Shown here piece after piece: positions 7,161 to 14,516 of a stretch of 22,522 nucleotides of DNA. Under the pieces are notes generated by a model, which worked only from the letters and a program-made list of their open reading frames with translations, was not told the origin of the DNA and made no database searches. Position numbers and translations under genes: made by a program. Numbering within the stretch: position 1 is the stretch's first letter; each line of letters starts with the position of its first letter. The stretch is taken from contig DBCE01000181.1 of assembly GCA_002292895.1 (NCBI GenBank), forward strand, positions 192 to 22,713, given 5' to 3'. This stretch comes from Phycisphaerales bacterium UBA966. GTDB lineage: Bacteria; Planctomycetota; Phycisphaerae; Phycisphaerales; SM1A02.

Positions 7161-8876
7161 TTACGGGCAGGCACCCCAGGCGCCGAGCAGGCCACCCAAG
7201 TCAGACCCACCGACGACGCCATCGCCATCAATGTCGCCGAAGCCTGAGCCGCCCCAGGCGCCGAGCAGCAACCCAAGGTCGGGTCCGCCGACCACGCGGT
7301 CACCGTTCAAATCTGCCAAGCAAGGAGCAGCGCAGTTCGAGCTGGTGTAGCCGTACTGCGATGCAGCAGTCCAACCACAGAGCCAGTTCTCCGTGCTACT
7401 GAACGCGCCGCGATAATTTGCGGCCGTGAAGAAGCTGGTAGCTGGAGCTGAGCCCACGCTGGTGGCAGCGTCGTTGCGAGCAAGTGGATCAAGGAAGATC
7501 ACAGGCTGAACGATCACCGAGCCGCTGGTGACGCTTGGGCCACGAGTAATAGACGCAATCGGCGACGAGCCTGCAGTGGCCAGAACGTTGTTGTTCGCTG
7601 CTGCGAACACGCCGCGAGCAGCCGCTTCGGTGTACGCGGCAGCGTTGGTGTTGTTAAAGAACACGTTATCGGTGTACTGAATCAACTTGCCGCTCGACTG
7701 AGCGGTGTACGCCGCTGACGGACTCGCAAACGCATTCACCGCGGAGTACACGTTGTAGTTCGTGGTCCACGTATCAGCCCAAGTAAGGGTTCCGTTGTAA
7801 CCGTAGCCAGTTTGACCGCCGGTGGCTTCGCCATCGGTGTTGTCATTCTTGATGACTTCCTTACCCGAATCCATGAGGATGCTGTTGTTGATCTGCATGC
7901 GGGCGTTGTCACGGAACTTCGTAGCAGCCTTGCCGCTCGCTGGCTGACCAACGAGGGTCATGTTGTAGAGCGCAACGGTGGTCACAGGTTGGGCATCGGA
8001 CTTCTCCGCGCCGTCAACCTCAATGGCACTGTCGCAGAAACCCGAGCCCGAAGAGGCCCCAGCAATGCTGTAACCAGAGACGATCAGGCCGAACTGCCCC
8101 TGACCGCGCCACCCCTGGTCGAGGTCGAACGAATCGTCTCCGATGTTCCAGATGCTGAAGTACTTGAGGTTGACGGTTCCGCCCCAGATTTCAATGCCGT
8201 CATCGACGTTGTTCATGATCTCGATGTGATCAATGACAGTGTCACGACCAATGCCACCGAGCGAAAGGCCGTTCAGCTCATTACCGAGACCGACCACCTT
8301 GCCGCCGTAACGCAGGGAAACAAACCGAAGCGCTCCACTGCTGTCGTTGTCATTGCCGCCACCGTAGAAAGTGCGGGTATCGCCCGGGGTACCGGAACTA
8401 ACCAAGCCTTCCATGTTGGCGTAATTGCCAGCGTTCGGTGCAGCCGTGTTGGTTGCAACGGCGCCCTGGCCGTACTTACCGATGTATGCGTTGCCACAGA
8501 TGGTGAGGTTGCCCCACTCGTTGGCAGTCGCCCGCCACTGTCCGCGCGGGTTGGTGGCGTTCCAAGTGGCATAGTCAACCTTGGAAGTGAAGATGATTGG
8601 CTCCTGCGCATTACCGACGCAGTTCAGGCGGGCGCCGCGGGTCACGGCGAGCGAACCACCAAGGTCACTGGCGATGATCGTTCCGGCCTCAATGGTCAGC
8701 GTGGCACCGTTGGTGAGGTAGCGGGCGCCTTGCAGGTTGTAGACATTGTTCTTCGTCCAAGTGGTCGATACGGTGATGTCCGAGGACACCAACACTTCGG
8801 CGGCACCGGCAACGCTGCCGATCATCGAAGCGCCAATGGCGGCAGTGAGTGCGAGCGTGTTCGTTGCAGTCTTCAT
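7161..8876 (-). CDS. Secreted beta-helix-like protein with C-terminal tandem dockerin-like repeats
   Basis: The product is 571 residues from ATG 8876, chosen because it gives a clean signal peptide (MKTATNTLALTAAIGASMIG, cleavage near AGA-A at about 26); the frame stays open further upstream but without a plausible start. Residues about 30-270 contain short strand-turn repeats: NGATLTIEAGTII, LAVTRGARLNCVG, EPIIFTS, YGGGNDNDSSGALRFVSLRYGG, NELNGLSLGGIG, DDGIEIWGGTVNLK and DDSFDLDQGWRGQGQ. This pattern matches, from memory, a family of exported proteins of Bacteroidota and Proteobacteria often found near Oar-like receptors. ANYRGAF...NWLCGWT near 486-502 is also typical. The C-terminus (521-568) has two dockerin-like calcium loops bracketed by C519 and C570, as in Phycisphaerae exported proteins. 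No catalytic residue is recognised. A surface substrate-binding role beside the receptor is an inference. Confidence 0.88.
   Translation of the reverse strand: MKTATNTLALTAAIGASMIGSVAGAAEVLVSSDITVSTTWTKNNVYNLQGARYLTNGATLTIEAGTIIASDLGGSLAVTRGARLNCVGNAQEPIIFTSKVDYATWNATNPRGQWRATANEWGNLTICGNAYIGKYGQGAVATNTAAPNAGNYANMEGLVSSGTPGDTRTFYGGGNDNDSSGALRFVSLRYGGKVVGLGNELNGLSLGGIGRDTVIDHIEIMNNVDDGIEIWGGTVNLKYFSIWNIGDDSFDLDQGWRGQGQFGLIVSGYSIAGASSGSGFCDSAIEVDGAEKSDAQPVTTVALYNMTLVGQPASGKAATKFRDNARMQINNSILMDSGKEVIKNDNTDGEATGGQTGYGYNGTLTWADTWTTNYNVYSAVNAFASPSAAYTAQSSGKLIQYTDNVFFNNTNAAAYTEAAARGVFAAANNNVLATAGSSPIASITRGPSVTSGSVIVQPVIFLDPLARNDAATSVGSAPATSFFTAANYRGAFSSTENWLCGWTAASQYGYTSSNCAAPCLADLNGDRVVGGPDLGLLLGAWGGSGFGDIDGDGVVGGSDLGGLLGAWGACP
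7173..7316 (-). repeat. Two tandem dockerin-like (EF-hand-type) repeats in the secreted protein
   Basis: Residues 521-542 and 547-568 of the beta-helix-like protein are near duplicates: D-L-N-G-D-R-V-V-G-G-P-D-L-G and D-I-D-G-D-G-V-V-G-G-S-D-L-G, each ending L-G-A-W-G. The D-x-(N/D)-G-D-x-x-x-x-x-x-D spacing fits calcium binding. The two copies are separated by only four residues (G-S-G-F), shorter than in a cellulosomal dockerin, and are flanked by Cys519 and Cys570, which could form a disulfide. Confidence 0.85.
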
Positions 8877-9153
8877 GGGATCAAATCTTTCTTGGTAGAA
8901 ATTTCTCAGCCGAATTCGGGGCGACAGCATCAAACGCTGACCTATCGCGAAGGACACAAGTCCAATTCTGCTACACATATGTTGCCTTCGCACTATGTGT
9001 TCTACGAAAGCACCGTTCATATTTGGTGAACTTCGTGTTGCCTCATCGCAACAATCAAAATTCACCTAGATATCTCCACTAAATGGCGCTCCTTAGTACT
9101 ATCTGAATGCGTGCCCTAACCATTTCTGAACCAAGTTATGGCTGTCAGTAGTG
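8877..9153 (-). promoter_or_regulatory. 277-base leader region with five small hairpins upstream of the beta-helix gene
   Basis: This gap is clearly AT-richer than the flanking genes and has no credible coding frame. It holds five successive inverted repeats: 8925-8939 (CAGC/GCTG), 8952-8963 (GGAC/GTCC, tetraloop), 8973-9000 (ACACATA/TATGTGT, 14-base loop), 9015-9031 (GTTCA/TGAAC) and 9037-9052 (GTTGC/GCAAC). It probably contains the promoter and a structured 5' untranslated region of the beta-helix gene. I could not identify convincing -35/-10 boxes or a known riboswitch. The TPR gene upstream ends at 9154 with no clear terminator. Confidence 0.45.
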
Positions 9154-10596
9154 CTACCGCTTGCTCTTCGACGCACGTTCAACCTGTTCGATGTAACGGG
9201 CAATGTCCTCGCGCGGCTTCAGCGTTTGGGCATCCCGCAGCATCGGCAGGGCCTCGTTGAACCTGCCTTGCGCCACAAACACCTGTGCGATCTTGACCTT
9301 CGCGTTGGCGGCGAATGCGTCAATCCGCGCGGCGCGTTCGTAATAGAGAATGGCCTTGTCGGGTTGAGCGGTGCGGTTGTAGTGCTGACCCAACAGCATC
9401 AGCGCTTCGCCGTCGAGCGGATCCAGCGCAATGACTTCTTCAAGCACCGTGGCGGTTTCCGCATCGCCAGCCCCGCTGTTCATGGCCAGGCGCGCCTGCA
9501 ACTTCAGCACCTTACGGCGGTCAGTGTCACTGAGAGTGTCGCTCCAATTGGACTTCACACGGGCCAGCAGCACCTTTGACTGCAGCAATCCGCCACGCGC
9601 CGCAAGCACCTCGGCGGCACGAATGGACCGGGAAACCGGCTGCGCTGGATTCTTGGTGATGGCTCGGTCGTACGCACTGAGCGCCATGTCCGGGAGGGCT
9701 TCAGAAACATAAATGTCCCCGAGGGTGAACAGGCTGTCGACCGTTGACTTACCGATGGAATCAAGAGCCTCCAGGTTCACGGCCGCCTTCATTGGCTGCT
9801 TCAGACCCAGATAGGTGTGCGATTGCAGGAGCCAGAAATCCGCCTTGTCCGGGTAATTGGTGATGAGTACATCCAGCAGACTGGCTGCATCTTCGTACTT
9901 CGCTTGTTTGAACACGGAGCGGGTCAGGCCCAGGCGCCACTCCACGTTGTCTGGCTGCAGAAGAAGTGCATTGCGGTACGCCGCCTCCGATGGCTGGTAG
10001 TCGCCCCGCGCCGAGTGGCAGAACCCAAGCAGCCCGTAGGAATATGCATCGGCGCCGCCAAGCTCAATCATCTTGTTGAATGCCGCAATCGCTGCTTCAT
10101 ACTGGCTCTTGCGCGTGCAGATCAGTCCAATACTGCGGTAGGCGCGCCGGAAGTTTGGGAACTTGGCGACTGCGTTTCGGTAATTCACCAATGCGTCGTC
10201 GATCTTGTCCTGCTGAAACTGCACACCGCCGAGCGTGAGGTCAATGACTGCGGAAACCTCAGGACGGACGGATTCCTTCAAGAGCGTCTCCGCAGCAGGG
10301 AGCTCTTCAGCCATCAGCTGGCGCACCAGTTCCAAGAGGGCCATGTCATCCTGCGCAATGCGAGGCTCAATGTCGGCGCTGACGCCGTAGCCACCAATGA
10401 AGGACTTCTGGAATCCCGGGTCGTTCCAAATGACCGCGAGGTCTGGCTGGGAAATCTTCATGGACGGCGGCGGCGCTTCGCCACCCACCCCAGCTGGGGC
10501 GCTGGCCATGGACACGCAGGGCGCGGCCCCCAACGCGGTGACTGCAATCAGGAGTCGGGCAACAGATCGAACTTGTGCTGTGGTGTCAGAAGTCAT
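9154..10596 (-). CDS. Exported tetratricopeptide repeat protein of the TonB operon
   Basis: The product is 480 residues with an N-terminal export signal (about residues 11-32, SVARLLIAVTALGAAPCVSMASA). Tetratricopeptide repeats cover most of the rest: for example about 115-148 (GGVQFQQDKIDDALVNYRNAV), 150-180 (SIGLICTRKSQYEAAIAAF), 183-217 (YGLLGFCHSARGDYQPSEAAY), 287-320 (GDIYVSEALPDMALSAYDRAI) and about 400-455 (LLGQHYNRTAQPDKAILYYERA). A TPR protein is the usual last gene of DUF3450/ExbB/ExbD/TonB clusters, where it is thought to assist the periplasmic part of the TonB system. Its ATG is only 3 bases after the tonB stop, so it is surely cotranscribed. The signal suggests periplasmic location; partner proteins are inferred from gene order only. 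Confidence 0.9.
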   Translation of the reverse strand: MTSDTTAQVRSVARLLIAVTALGAAPCVSMASAPAGVGGEAPPPSMKISQPDLAVIWNDPGFQKSFIGGYGVSADIEPRIAQDDMALLELVRQLMAEELPAAETLLKESVRPEVSAVIDLTLGGVQFQQDKIDDALVNYRNAVAKFPNFRRAYRSIGLICTRKSQYEAAIAAFNKMIELGGADAYSYGLLGFCHSARGDYQPSEAAYRNALLLQPDNVEWRLGLTRSVFKQAKYEDAASLLDVLITNYPDKADFWLLQSHTYLGLKQPMKAAVNLEALDSIGKSTVDSLFTLGDIYVSEALPDMALSAYDRAITKNPAQPVSRSIRAAEVLAARGGLLQSKVLLARVKSNWSDTLSDTDRRKVLKLQARLAMNSGAGDAETATVLEEVIALDPLDGEALMLLGQHYNRTAQPDKAILYYERAARIDAFAANAKVKIAQVFVAQGRFNEALPMLRDAQTLKPREDIARYIEQVERASKSKR

Positions 10597-10599
10597 GTG

Positions 10600-11322
10600 T
10601 TAACTCGGTTGAAAGCGAATCGGTACGCGCATACGACAACTCACGCGCTGGCCGCCTTTGATGGCTGGCTCAAATTTCCATTGGCGCACCGCTGCAAGCG
10701 CAGGCGCCTCAAATTGTGGGTGTGATGACTTCTCCACGCGCGGATTGACCACACGGCCCGTGTCATCAACAATGAAGATCAGCGTCACCACGCCCTCAAC
10801 GTTGCGCGCGCGCATCTCTGACGGGTAGGCACCCGCCACTTGGTGAACCGGGCGCGGACGTTGGTCAATCTCCGACATGCTGAACGCGCCTTGGAACTCC
10901 TGCTCTCCAGCAGCAGCCTTGCCAGTTCCACCAATGCGGCCCCCCGATGACAGCGATGCGCCACCACCGAAATCCGAGGCGCCACCGGCACCGGCGCCAT
11001 TGAGCGCTTGTTCCAATGCGCCCAGGCTTGCAGAGTCCAGCGCTGGGGCATCATTGGAATCAGACGGCGTATCCACCGCTGCCAACACCTGATTGGGATC
11101 AGGAGGCGCGTCCGACGGGGCCTTGAGGTCCGGCTGAACGACTTCCTTCTCCTCCTCAACTTTGTCTTTGTCCTTCTGGACATCTTCGTTCAAGAGCTCA
11201 ACATCACGACGGCTCGATTGAACGGTCTCCTCGCTGAGAAACAAAATGCCACCAAATGTAATGATCACCGCGTGCACCAACAGTGCACCAACAATGCAGA
11301 GAATGATCTTGGTCTTGCTCAC
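10600..11322 (-). CDS. tonB: TonB family energy transducer
   Basis: The product is 240 residues. A single N-terminal transmembrane helix (IILCIVGALLVHAVIITFGGILFL, about 6-29) contains His17, which may correspond to the functional His of E. coli TonB. The periplasmic linker is acidic (EDVQKDKDKVEEEKEVV, about 46-62) and then Ala/Gly/Ser-rich, rather than Pro/Lys-rich as in classic TonB. The C-terminal TonB domain, about 158-240, shows YPSEMRARNVEGVVTLIFIVD, GRVVNPRVEKSS, AVRQWKFEPA and a final VPIRF. It spans the periplasm and passes proton-motive energy from ExbB/ExbD to outer-membrane receptors. It starts at GTG (11322) in a GTGA overlap with the exbD stop, so translation is coupled. A dedicated receptor is encoded four genes downstream on the same strand. 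Confidence 0.95.
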   Translation of the reverse strand: MSKTKIILCIVGALLVHAVIITFGGILFLSEETVQSSRRDVELLNEDVQKDKDKVEEEKEVVQPDLKAPSDAPPDPNQVLAAVDTPSDSNDAPALDSASLGALEQALNGAGAGGASDFGGGASLSSGGRIGGTGKAAAGEQEFQGAFSMSEIDQRPRPVHQVAGAYPSEMRARNVEGVVTLIFIVDDTGRVVNPRVEKSSHPQFEAPALAAVRQWKFEPAIKGGQRVSCRMRVPIRFQPS

Positions 11323-11750
11323 TTCTTGTCTGTATTGATGCCAACCTTGGCGATACCAATCTTGCGGACTTCATCCAGAACACCCACCACGAACTTGAAG
11401 TCCGCGTTGCCATCGCTGTTGATAATGACCTTGGGATCCTTGGCAACCACCTTGTAGGTCTGCAGTTTCATGGGCAACTGCGCTAGCGAAATCTTGTCCT
11501 TGTTGAAGAAGATCTCGCCCTTGTCATTGACGCTGATGGTGACCGCCTTGTCCAACTCCGACTGCTCGCCCAGCGACTGCGCCGTGGTTGCACCTGGCAA
11601 TGCCACTTGCACGCCCTGATTTTTTGACATGCTCAGCGAGACCATGATGAACGTGGCCAGCAGAAAGAAGATGATGTCGATCAACGGAATGATCTCAATG
11701 CGCGCGCCCTTCTTCTTGCCGCGCCGCATTCCGCCGCCGCCGCCGGCCAT
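11319..11750 (-). CDS. exbD: ExbD/TolR family biopolymer transport protein
   Basis: The product is 143 residues from ATG 11750. A basic cytoplasmic N-terminus (MRRGKKKGAR) leads into the transmembrane segment IEIIPLIDIIFFLLATFIM; the Asp of PLID falls at residue 25, the same number as the essential Asp of E. coli ExbD. A periplasmic domain of about 100 residues follows (VQVALPGATTAQ, TISVNDKGEIFFNKDKI, PKVIINSDGNADFKFVVGVLDEVRKIGIAKVGI), as in the family. ExbD works with ExbB as the proton channel that energises TonB. An in-frame ATG at 11795 would add 15 residues and overlap exbB by 44 bases; I prefer 11750 because GGAGG lies 8 bases upstream of it and it starts directly after the exbB stop. 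Confidence 0.94.
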   Translation of the reverse strand: MAGGGGGMRRGKKKGARIEIIPLIDIIFFLLATFIMVSLSMSKNQGVQVALPGATTAQSLGEQSELDKAVTISVNDKGEIFFNKDKISLAQLPMKLQTYKVVAKDPKVIINSDGNADFKFVVGVLDEVRKIGIAKVGINTDKK

Positions 11751-11751
11751 C

Positions 11752-13269
11752 TCAGGATCCTCCAAGCGAGGTTGAGGTTCCGTGGTACGGGTCAACTCGT
11801 AGCGTTAACTCTTCCTCTTCCGCTTCTTCCTGAGCGCGCTTCACTGCTACAGAGCCGCGCGGATGAGTCTCCACCAGCAACTTCAACTGCTCACCTGCCG
11901 CCAGCATTTCTGTCTCAATCCCTTCAATGCGGTTGTTCAGGTAGTTGAATGGCAAGAGACAGACAATGGCGATCACCAGTCCGAAGGCGGTAGCGATCAG
12001 CGCCTCCGAAATACCTCCCGTGATGGCACCCGGCGAACTGAGGTCGCCGCCGATCACCGAGAACGACGCCATCATGCCCGTCACCGTTCCAAGCAGTCCA
12101 AGGAGCGGCGCCAAAGTGATGACCGTGTCAAGAATGGCAATGCCGCGCCGATAGCGCTTGAGTGCGCGCGTCTCGGCATACACCAAGGCGTGACCAAGCG
12201 ATTGGTCGCGGTGTTCCAGCGCGTAGCCGAGGGTGATGACCACAGCATCCTTGGAGTTCTTGGCAATCGCAATCGCTGCATTGAGATCACCCTTGCCAAC
12301 CTCTACAAAGAACTTCGCGAGCGTCTTGGGGCTGCGCTTTCGTTGTTCGGTCAGCAGGAACAGCAAGCGTTCCAGCACCACCGCTACAGCAGCTATCGAT
12401 GCCATGAGCAGCGGCCACATGATCGGTCCGCCCTTCTCAAAGACGTGCACGATGTTGGTCTTCTGTACAAGCGCCTTCAGTGCACCACCGCGGGATGGAT
12501 CAAGCGGAAGCGTTCCCTCGCCCGAAGCAACCAGGGTGCCGATCGAGCCCGCGAGTGGCCCCTCCAGTTGACGCACCAGCGGATTGACGGATCCAACCTG
12601 AGCAACAGCGATTCCCGCCATTCCAGAATCTGCGCGGAACAGCGCGATTGGTCCGATCATGGCGAATTGCCCCTGCAATACCGCTCCCATGGTGTCCACA
12701 GAGACGCCCGCAAAGCGCATCCCGCCGACGACATCAAAGAGACGCTTGATGGTCAGTTGGGTGAATGTGGTCTGTCGAGCGAAGCGCTCCACCGGAGTGA
12801 GCGTCTTGTTCTCTACAGCTTGCTTGGCCTTTTCAACGGGCTCCGCATAGACCTGCATCTCACCCACACCAACCTTGGTTTCAAAGGTCCGGGCATACTC
12901 ATCAAGCAGACTGCCGATGTAACTGAGCTCGTCTTGACGAGCCTTCATCTCTGCCTTGAGCGTGCCGATTTCCAACGCACCGGCATCAACAAGGCGCTGC
13001 ACCTTGTCGCCATCTTTGCGGAGTTGCACAACGCCCTCTTCAAGCGAGGTCAGTTCCTGAGCAAGCGGCAACTTTTCAGCAGAGATCTGCGCGCGCACAT
13101 TGTTGAGCTCGCCAATACTCTTGTTGAGTTCGCCCTCTGCGCTGCGCGATGCCTTGCCGATGGCCGGATTGGCTTCTGCAGGCTGCGCTGCTGGTGCCTG
13201 CGCATGCGCAGCGCCAACTGCCAGAAGCGCTACGGCTGCCAAACGAATGGTTGATTTGAGTGTGATCAT
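11752..13269 (-). CDS. exbB: Long MotA/TolQ/ExbB proton channel protein with periplasmic coiled-coil N-terminus
   Basis: The product is 505 residues from ATG 13269, whose ATGA overlaps the stop of the DUF3450 gene; a longer frame to 13380 has no signal peptide and sits inside that gene. MITLKSTIRLAAVALLAVGAAHA is a Sec signal. Residues about 40-140 are coiled coil, followed by a periplasmic domain to about 265. The ExbB-like part starts with a transmembrane helix (IMWPLLMASIAAVAVVLERLLFL) and ends with the two characteristic helices: ILDTVITLAPLLGLLGTVTGMM and ISEALIATAFGLVIAIVCLLPFNYL. This layout matches the TtpC-type ExbB of DUF3450-linked TonB systems rather than the short classic ExbB of about 240 residues. 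It forms the proton channel with ExbD. Related proteobacterial operons usually also encode a second short ExbB next to it; none is present here. Confidence 0.93.
   Translation of the reverse strand: MITLKSTIRLAAVALLAVGAAHAQAPAAQPAEANPAIGKASRSAEGELNKSIGELNNVRAQISAEKLPLAQELTSLEEGVVQLRKDGDKVQRLVDAGALEIGTLKAEMKARQDELSYIGSLLDEYARTFETKVGVGEMQVYAEPVEKAKQAVENKTLTPVERFARQTTFTQLTIKRLFDVVGGMRFAGVSVDTMGAVLQGQFAMIGPIALFRADSGMAGIAVAQVGSVNPLVRQLEGPLAGSIGTLVASGEGTLPLDPSRGGALKALVQKTNIVHVFEKGGPIMWPLLMASIAAVAVVLERLLFLLTEQRKRSPKTLAKFFVEVGKGDLNAAIAIAKNSKDAVVITLGYALEHRDQSLGHALVYAETRALKRYRRGIAILDTVITLAPLLGLLGTVTGMMASFSVIGGDLSSPGAITGGISEALIATAFGLVIAIVCLLPFNYLNNRIEGIETEMLAAGEQLKLLVETHPRGSVAVKRAQEEAEEEELTLRVDPYHGTSTSLGGS
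11759..11763 (-). promoter_or_regulatory. Shine-Dalgarno sequence deciding the exbD start
   Basis: GGAGG on the minus strand, 8 bases before ATG 11750 and inside the last codons of exbB. It is one of few clear ribosome binding sites in the window and favours 11750 over the upstream ATG at 11795. Confidence 0.7.
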
Positions 13270-14309
13270 TTGATTGTGATTGGAAGGGGGACGAAGGATG
13301 GCGTTTGTTTGCCCTGAATGATTTCCAACGCTTGGGTGATCTGGCTTGAGGTGGCAGCGGAGGCAGATTCCCACTTCCATCCATCCTCGGTGGGACGACC
13401 AATCCCAGCCAATCCGCGCGGGCTGATGTAGTACGCCTGTGCCAAGCCAACATAGAACACTTGCACCTCGCTGGATGAACCATCTGCGAGCGTTCGAATC
13501 TCATAGGAAACTGAAATTTCGCTGTTTGCCTTGTTCAATTCATTCAGGATGCCCAAGACGTTTTGGAAGCGCTCAGCCGTGGAGACGCGCGTATTGGTTG
13601 GGTCTGCAGGGATGCGCTGCATCAACGGCATCAACTTTGCATTGACTGGCTCGGGCATCATCTTGGAAAGTTTGCGCACTTGGTCTTCCATGGTGGTCAC
13701 CGCGTCCGACAGTTGCGCCGTGACAGCCTTGAGTTGCTCGTTCTCCGCCACCAGTTCGTCGCGCTTCTTGTTGGACTCCACCACCGCCAGTTCTGACTGG
13801 GTGATTCGATCCTTCAGGACGCCCACTTCCTTGCCAACCAACTCGATGCGCCCTTGCAGAATTTCTTTGCCCTGCTGCCAATCGTTTCGCTCCTTGGAAA
13901 TGATCTGCTGCGTCTCGATCCACTTGTTTAGGGTCAAGCGGGTCTCATCGAGCGTGGCTGGTGGGGCTGGAGGCGCAGCGGGAGTTGCTGCTGGCGCAGC
14001 CTTCGGCTTTGCGGGAGTACCCGAAGCCTTCGGCTTCTTATCGCCTGACTTGGCGGCCGGAGTTGGCTTGGTCTCAGGAGCGGGCGCAGCCTGCTTGGTT
14101 GCGGGTGCGGACTCCTTGGTTTCAGGCGCAGTCTCCTTGGTGGCGTCGGGAGCGGCCTGCTTGCTCTTTTCAGGAGCGGCATCCTGCAGCGGCACTGCGA
14201 ATGCTGAGATCGGTTCAACAAGGAACACAACAATGGCCAACGACGCCATTGCCATGATCCCGTAGCGGGCGCGTTGCGCGAGGACAGTGACAACTCTGGG
14301 ACTATTCAT
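13266..14309 (-). CDS. DUF3450 family periplasmic coiled-coil protein, first gene of the TonB operon
   Basis: The product is 347 residues. An N-terminal hydrophobic segment (about 17-38, ending ISAFA) is a signal peptide or anchor. Residues about 44-118 form a Pro/Ala/Lys/Glu/Thr-rich linker. Residues 120-215 are a long coiled coil, and the C-terminal part carries DUF3450-like features: RFQNVLGILNELNKANSEISVSYE, VFYVGLAQAYYI, GLAGIGRPTEDGWKW. The family is a constant companion of TtpC-like ExbB/ExbD/TonB/TPR operons; a structural or accessory role for the TonB complex is generally assumed, with no reaction known. The operon probably starts here: 207 bases separate it from divergent xylB. The start ATG at 14309 has a weak AAGG 10 bases upstream. 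Its stop overlaps the next start as ATGA. Confidence 0.88.
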   Translation of the reverse strand: MNSPRVVTVLAQRARYGIMAMASLAIVVFLVEPISAFAVPLQDAAPEKSKQAAPDATKETAPETKESAPATKQAAPAPETKPTPAAKSGDKKPKASGTPAKPKAAPAATPAAPPAPPATLDETRLTLNKWIETQQIISKERNDWQQGKEILQGRIELVGKEVGVLKDRITQSELAVVESNKKRDELVAENEQLKAVTAQLSDAVTTMEDQVRKLSKMMPEPVNAKLMPLMQRIPADPTNTRVSTAERFQNVLGILNELNKANSEISVSYEIRTLADGSSSEVQVFYVGLAQAYYISPRGLAGIGRPTEDGWKWESASAATSSQITQALEIIQGKQTPSFVPLPITIK

Positions 14310-14516
14310 GGTTCATGAGCCTTGGCCCAATGCCTGGGCGCTGCAAGTGCGAAGTGGGGCAAAGCCGCATGCGCGGCACCCCATCCGTGGCCGAGAGGCT
14401 ATGGATCACGCATATCCCATCTGTAAGCGTTTGGTTCAGATTGTGTTAACGACCGCCGATTAGGCCTCCAGAGGTCTAAATCCAGCCCCACCCGGCCTCG
14501 CGTACACCACCAATCG
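14310..14516. promoter_or_regulatory. Divergent intergenic region between the TonB operon and xylB
   Basis: This 207-base gap should hold both promoters. Within it, 14356-14382 is a nested inverted repeat (GCCGC/GCGGC with a 4-base loop, flanked by GGGG and CCCC), which would lie in the 5' leader of the DUF3450 transcript. A GTTAAC palindrome lies near 14445-14450. No convincing -35/-10 pair or operator could be assigned by eye, and no gene is supported here. Confidence 0.4.

Noticed and set aside
7812..9029. 405-codon open frame on the plus strand
   Set aside because: Antisense to the beta-helix-like protein and its leader; composition lacks any recognisable fold or signal.
8877..9153. Known riboswitch (for example cyclic-di-GMP or cobalamin)
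   Set aside because: Considered because of the hairpins next to a TonB system, but I could not find a conserved core such as a cobalamin box.
11751..11795. Upstream ATG at 11795 as exbD start
   Set aside because: It overlaps exbB by 44 bases, has no ribosome binding site and shifts the essential Asp from position 25 to 40.
11863..13254. 463-codon open frame on the plus strand
   Set aside because: Lies entirely antisense to the well-supported exbB gene; its translation is rich in His, Arg and Gln with no domain, as expected of a shadow frame in GC-rich DNA.
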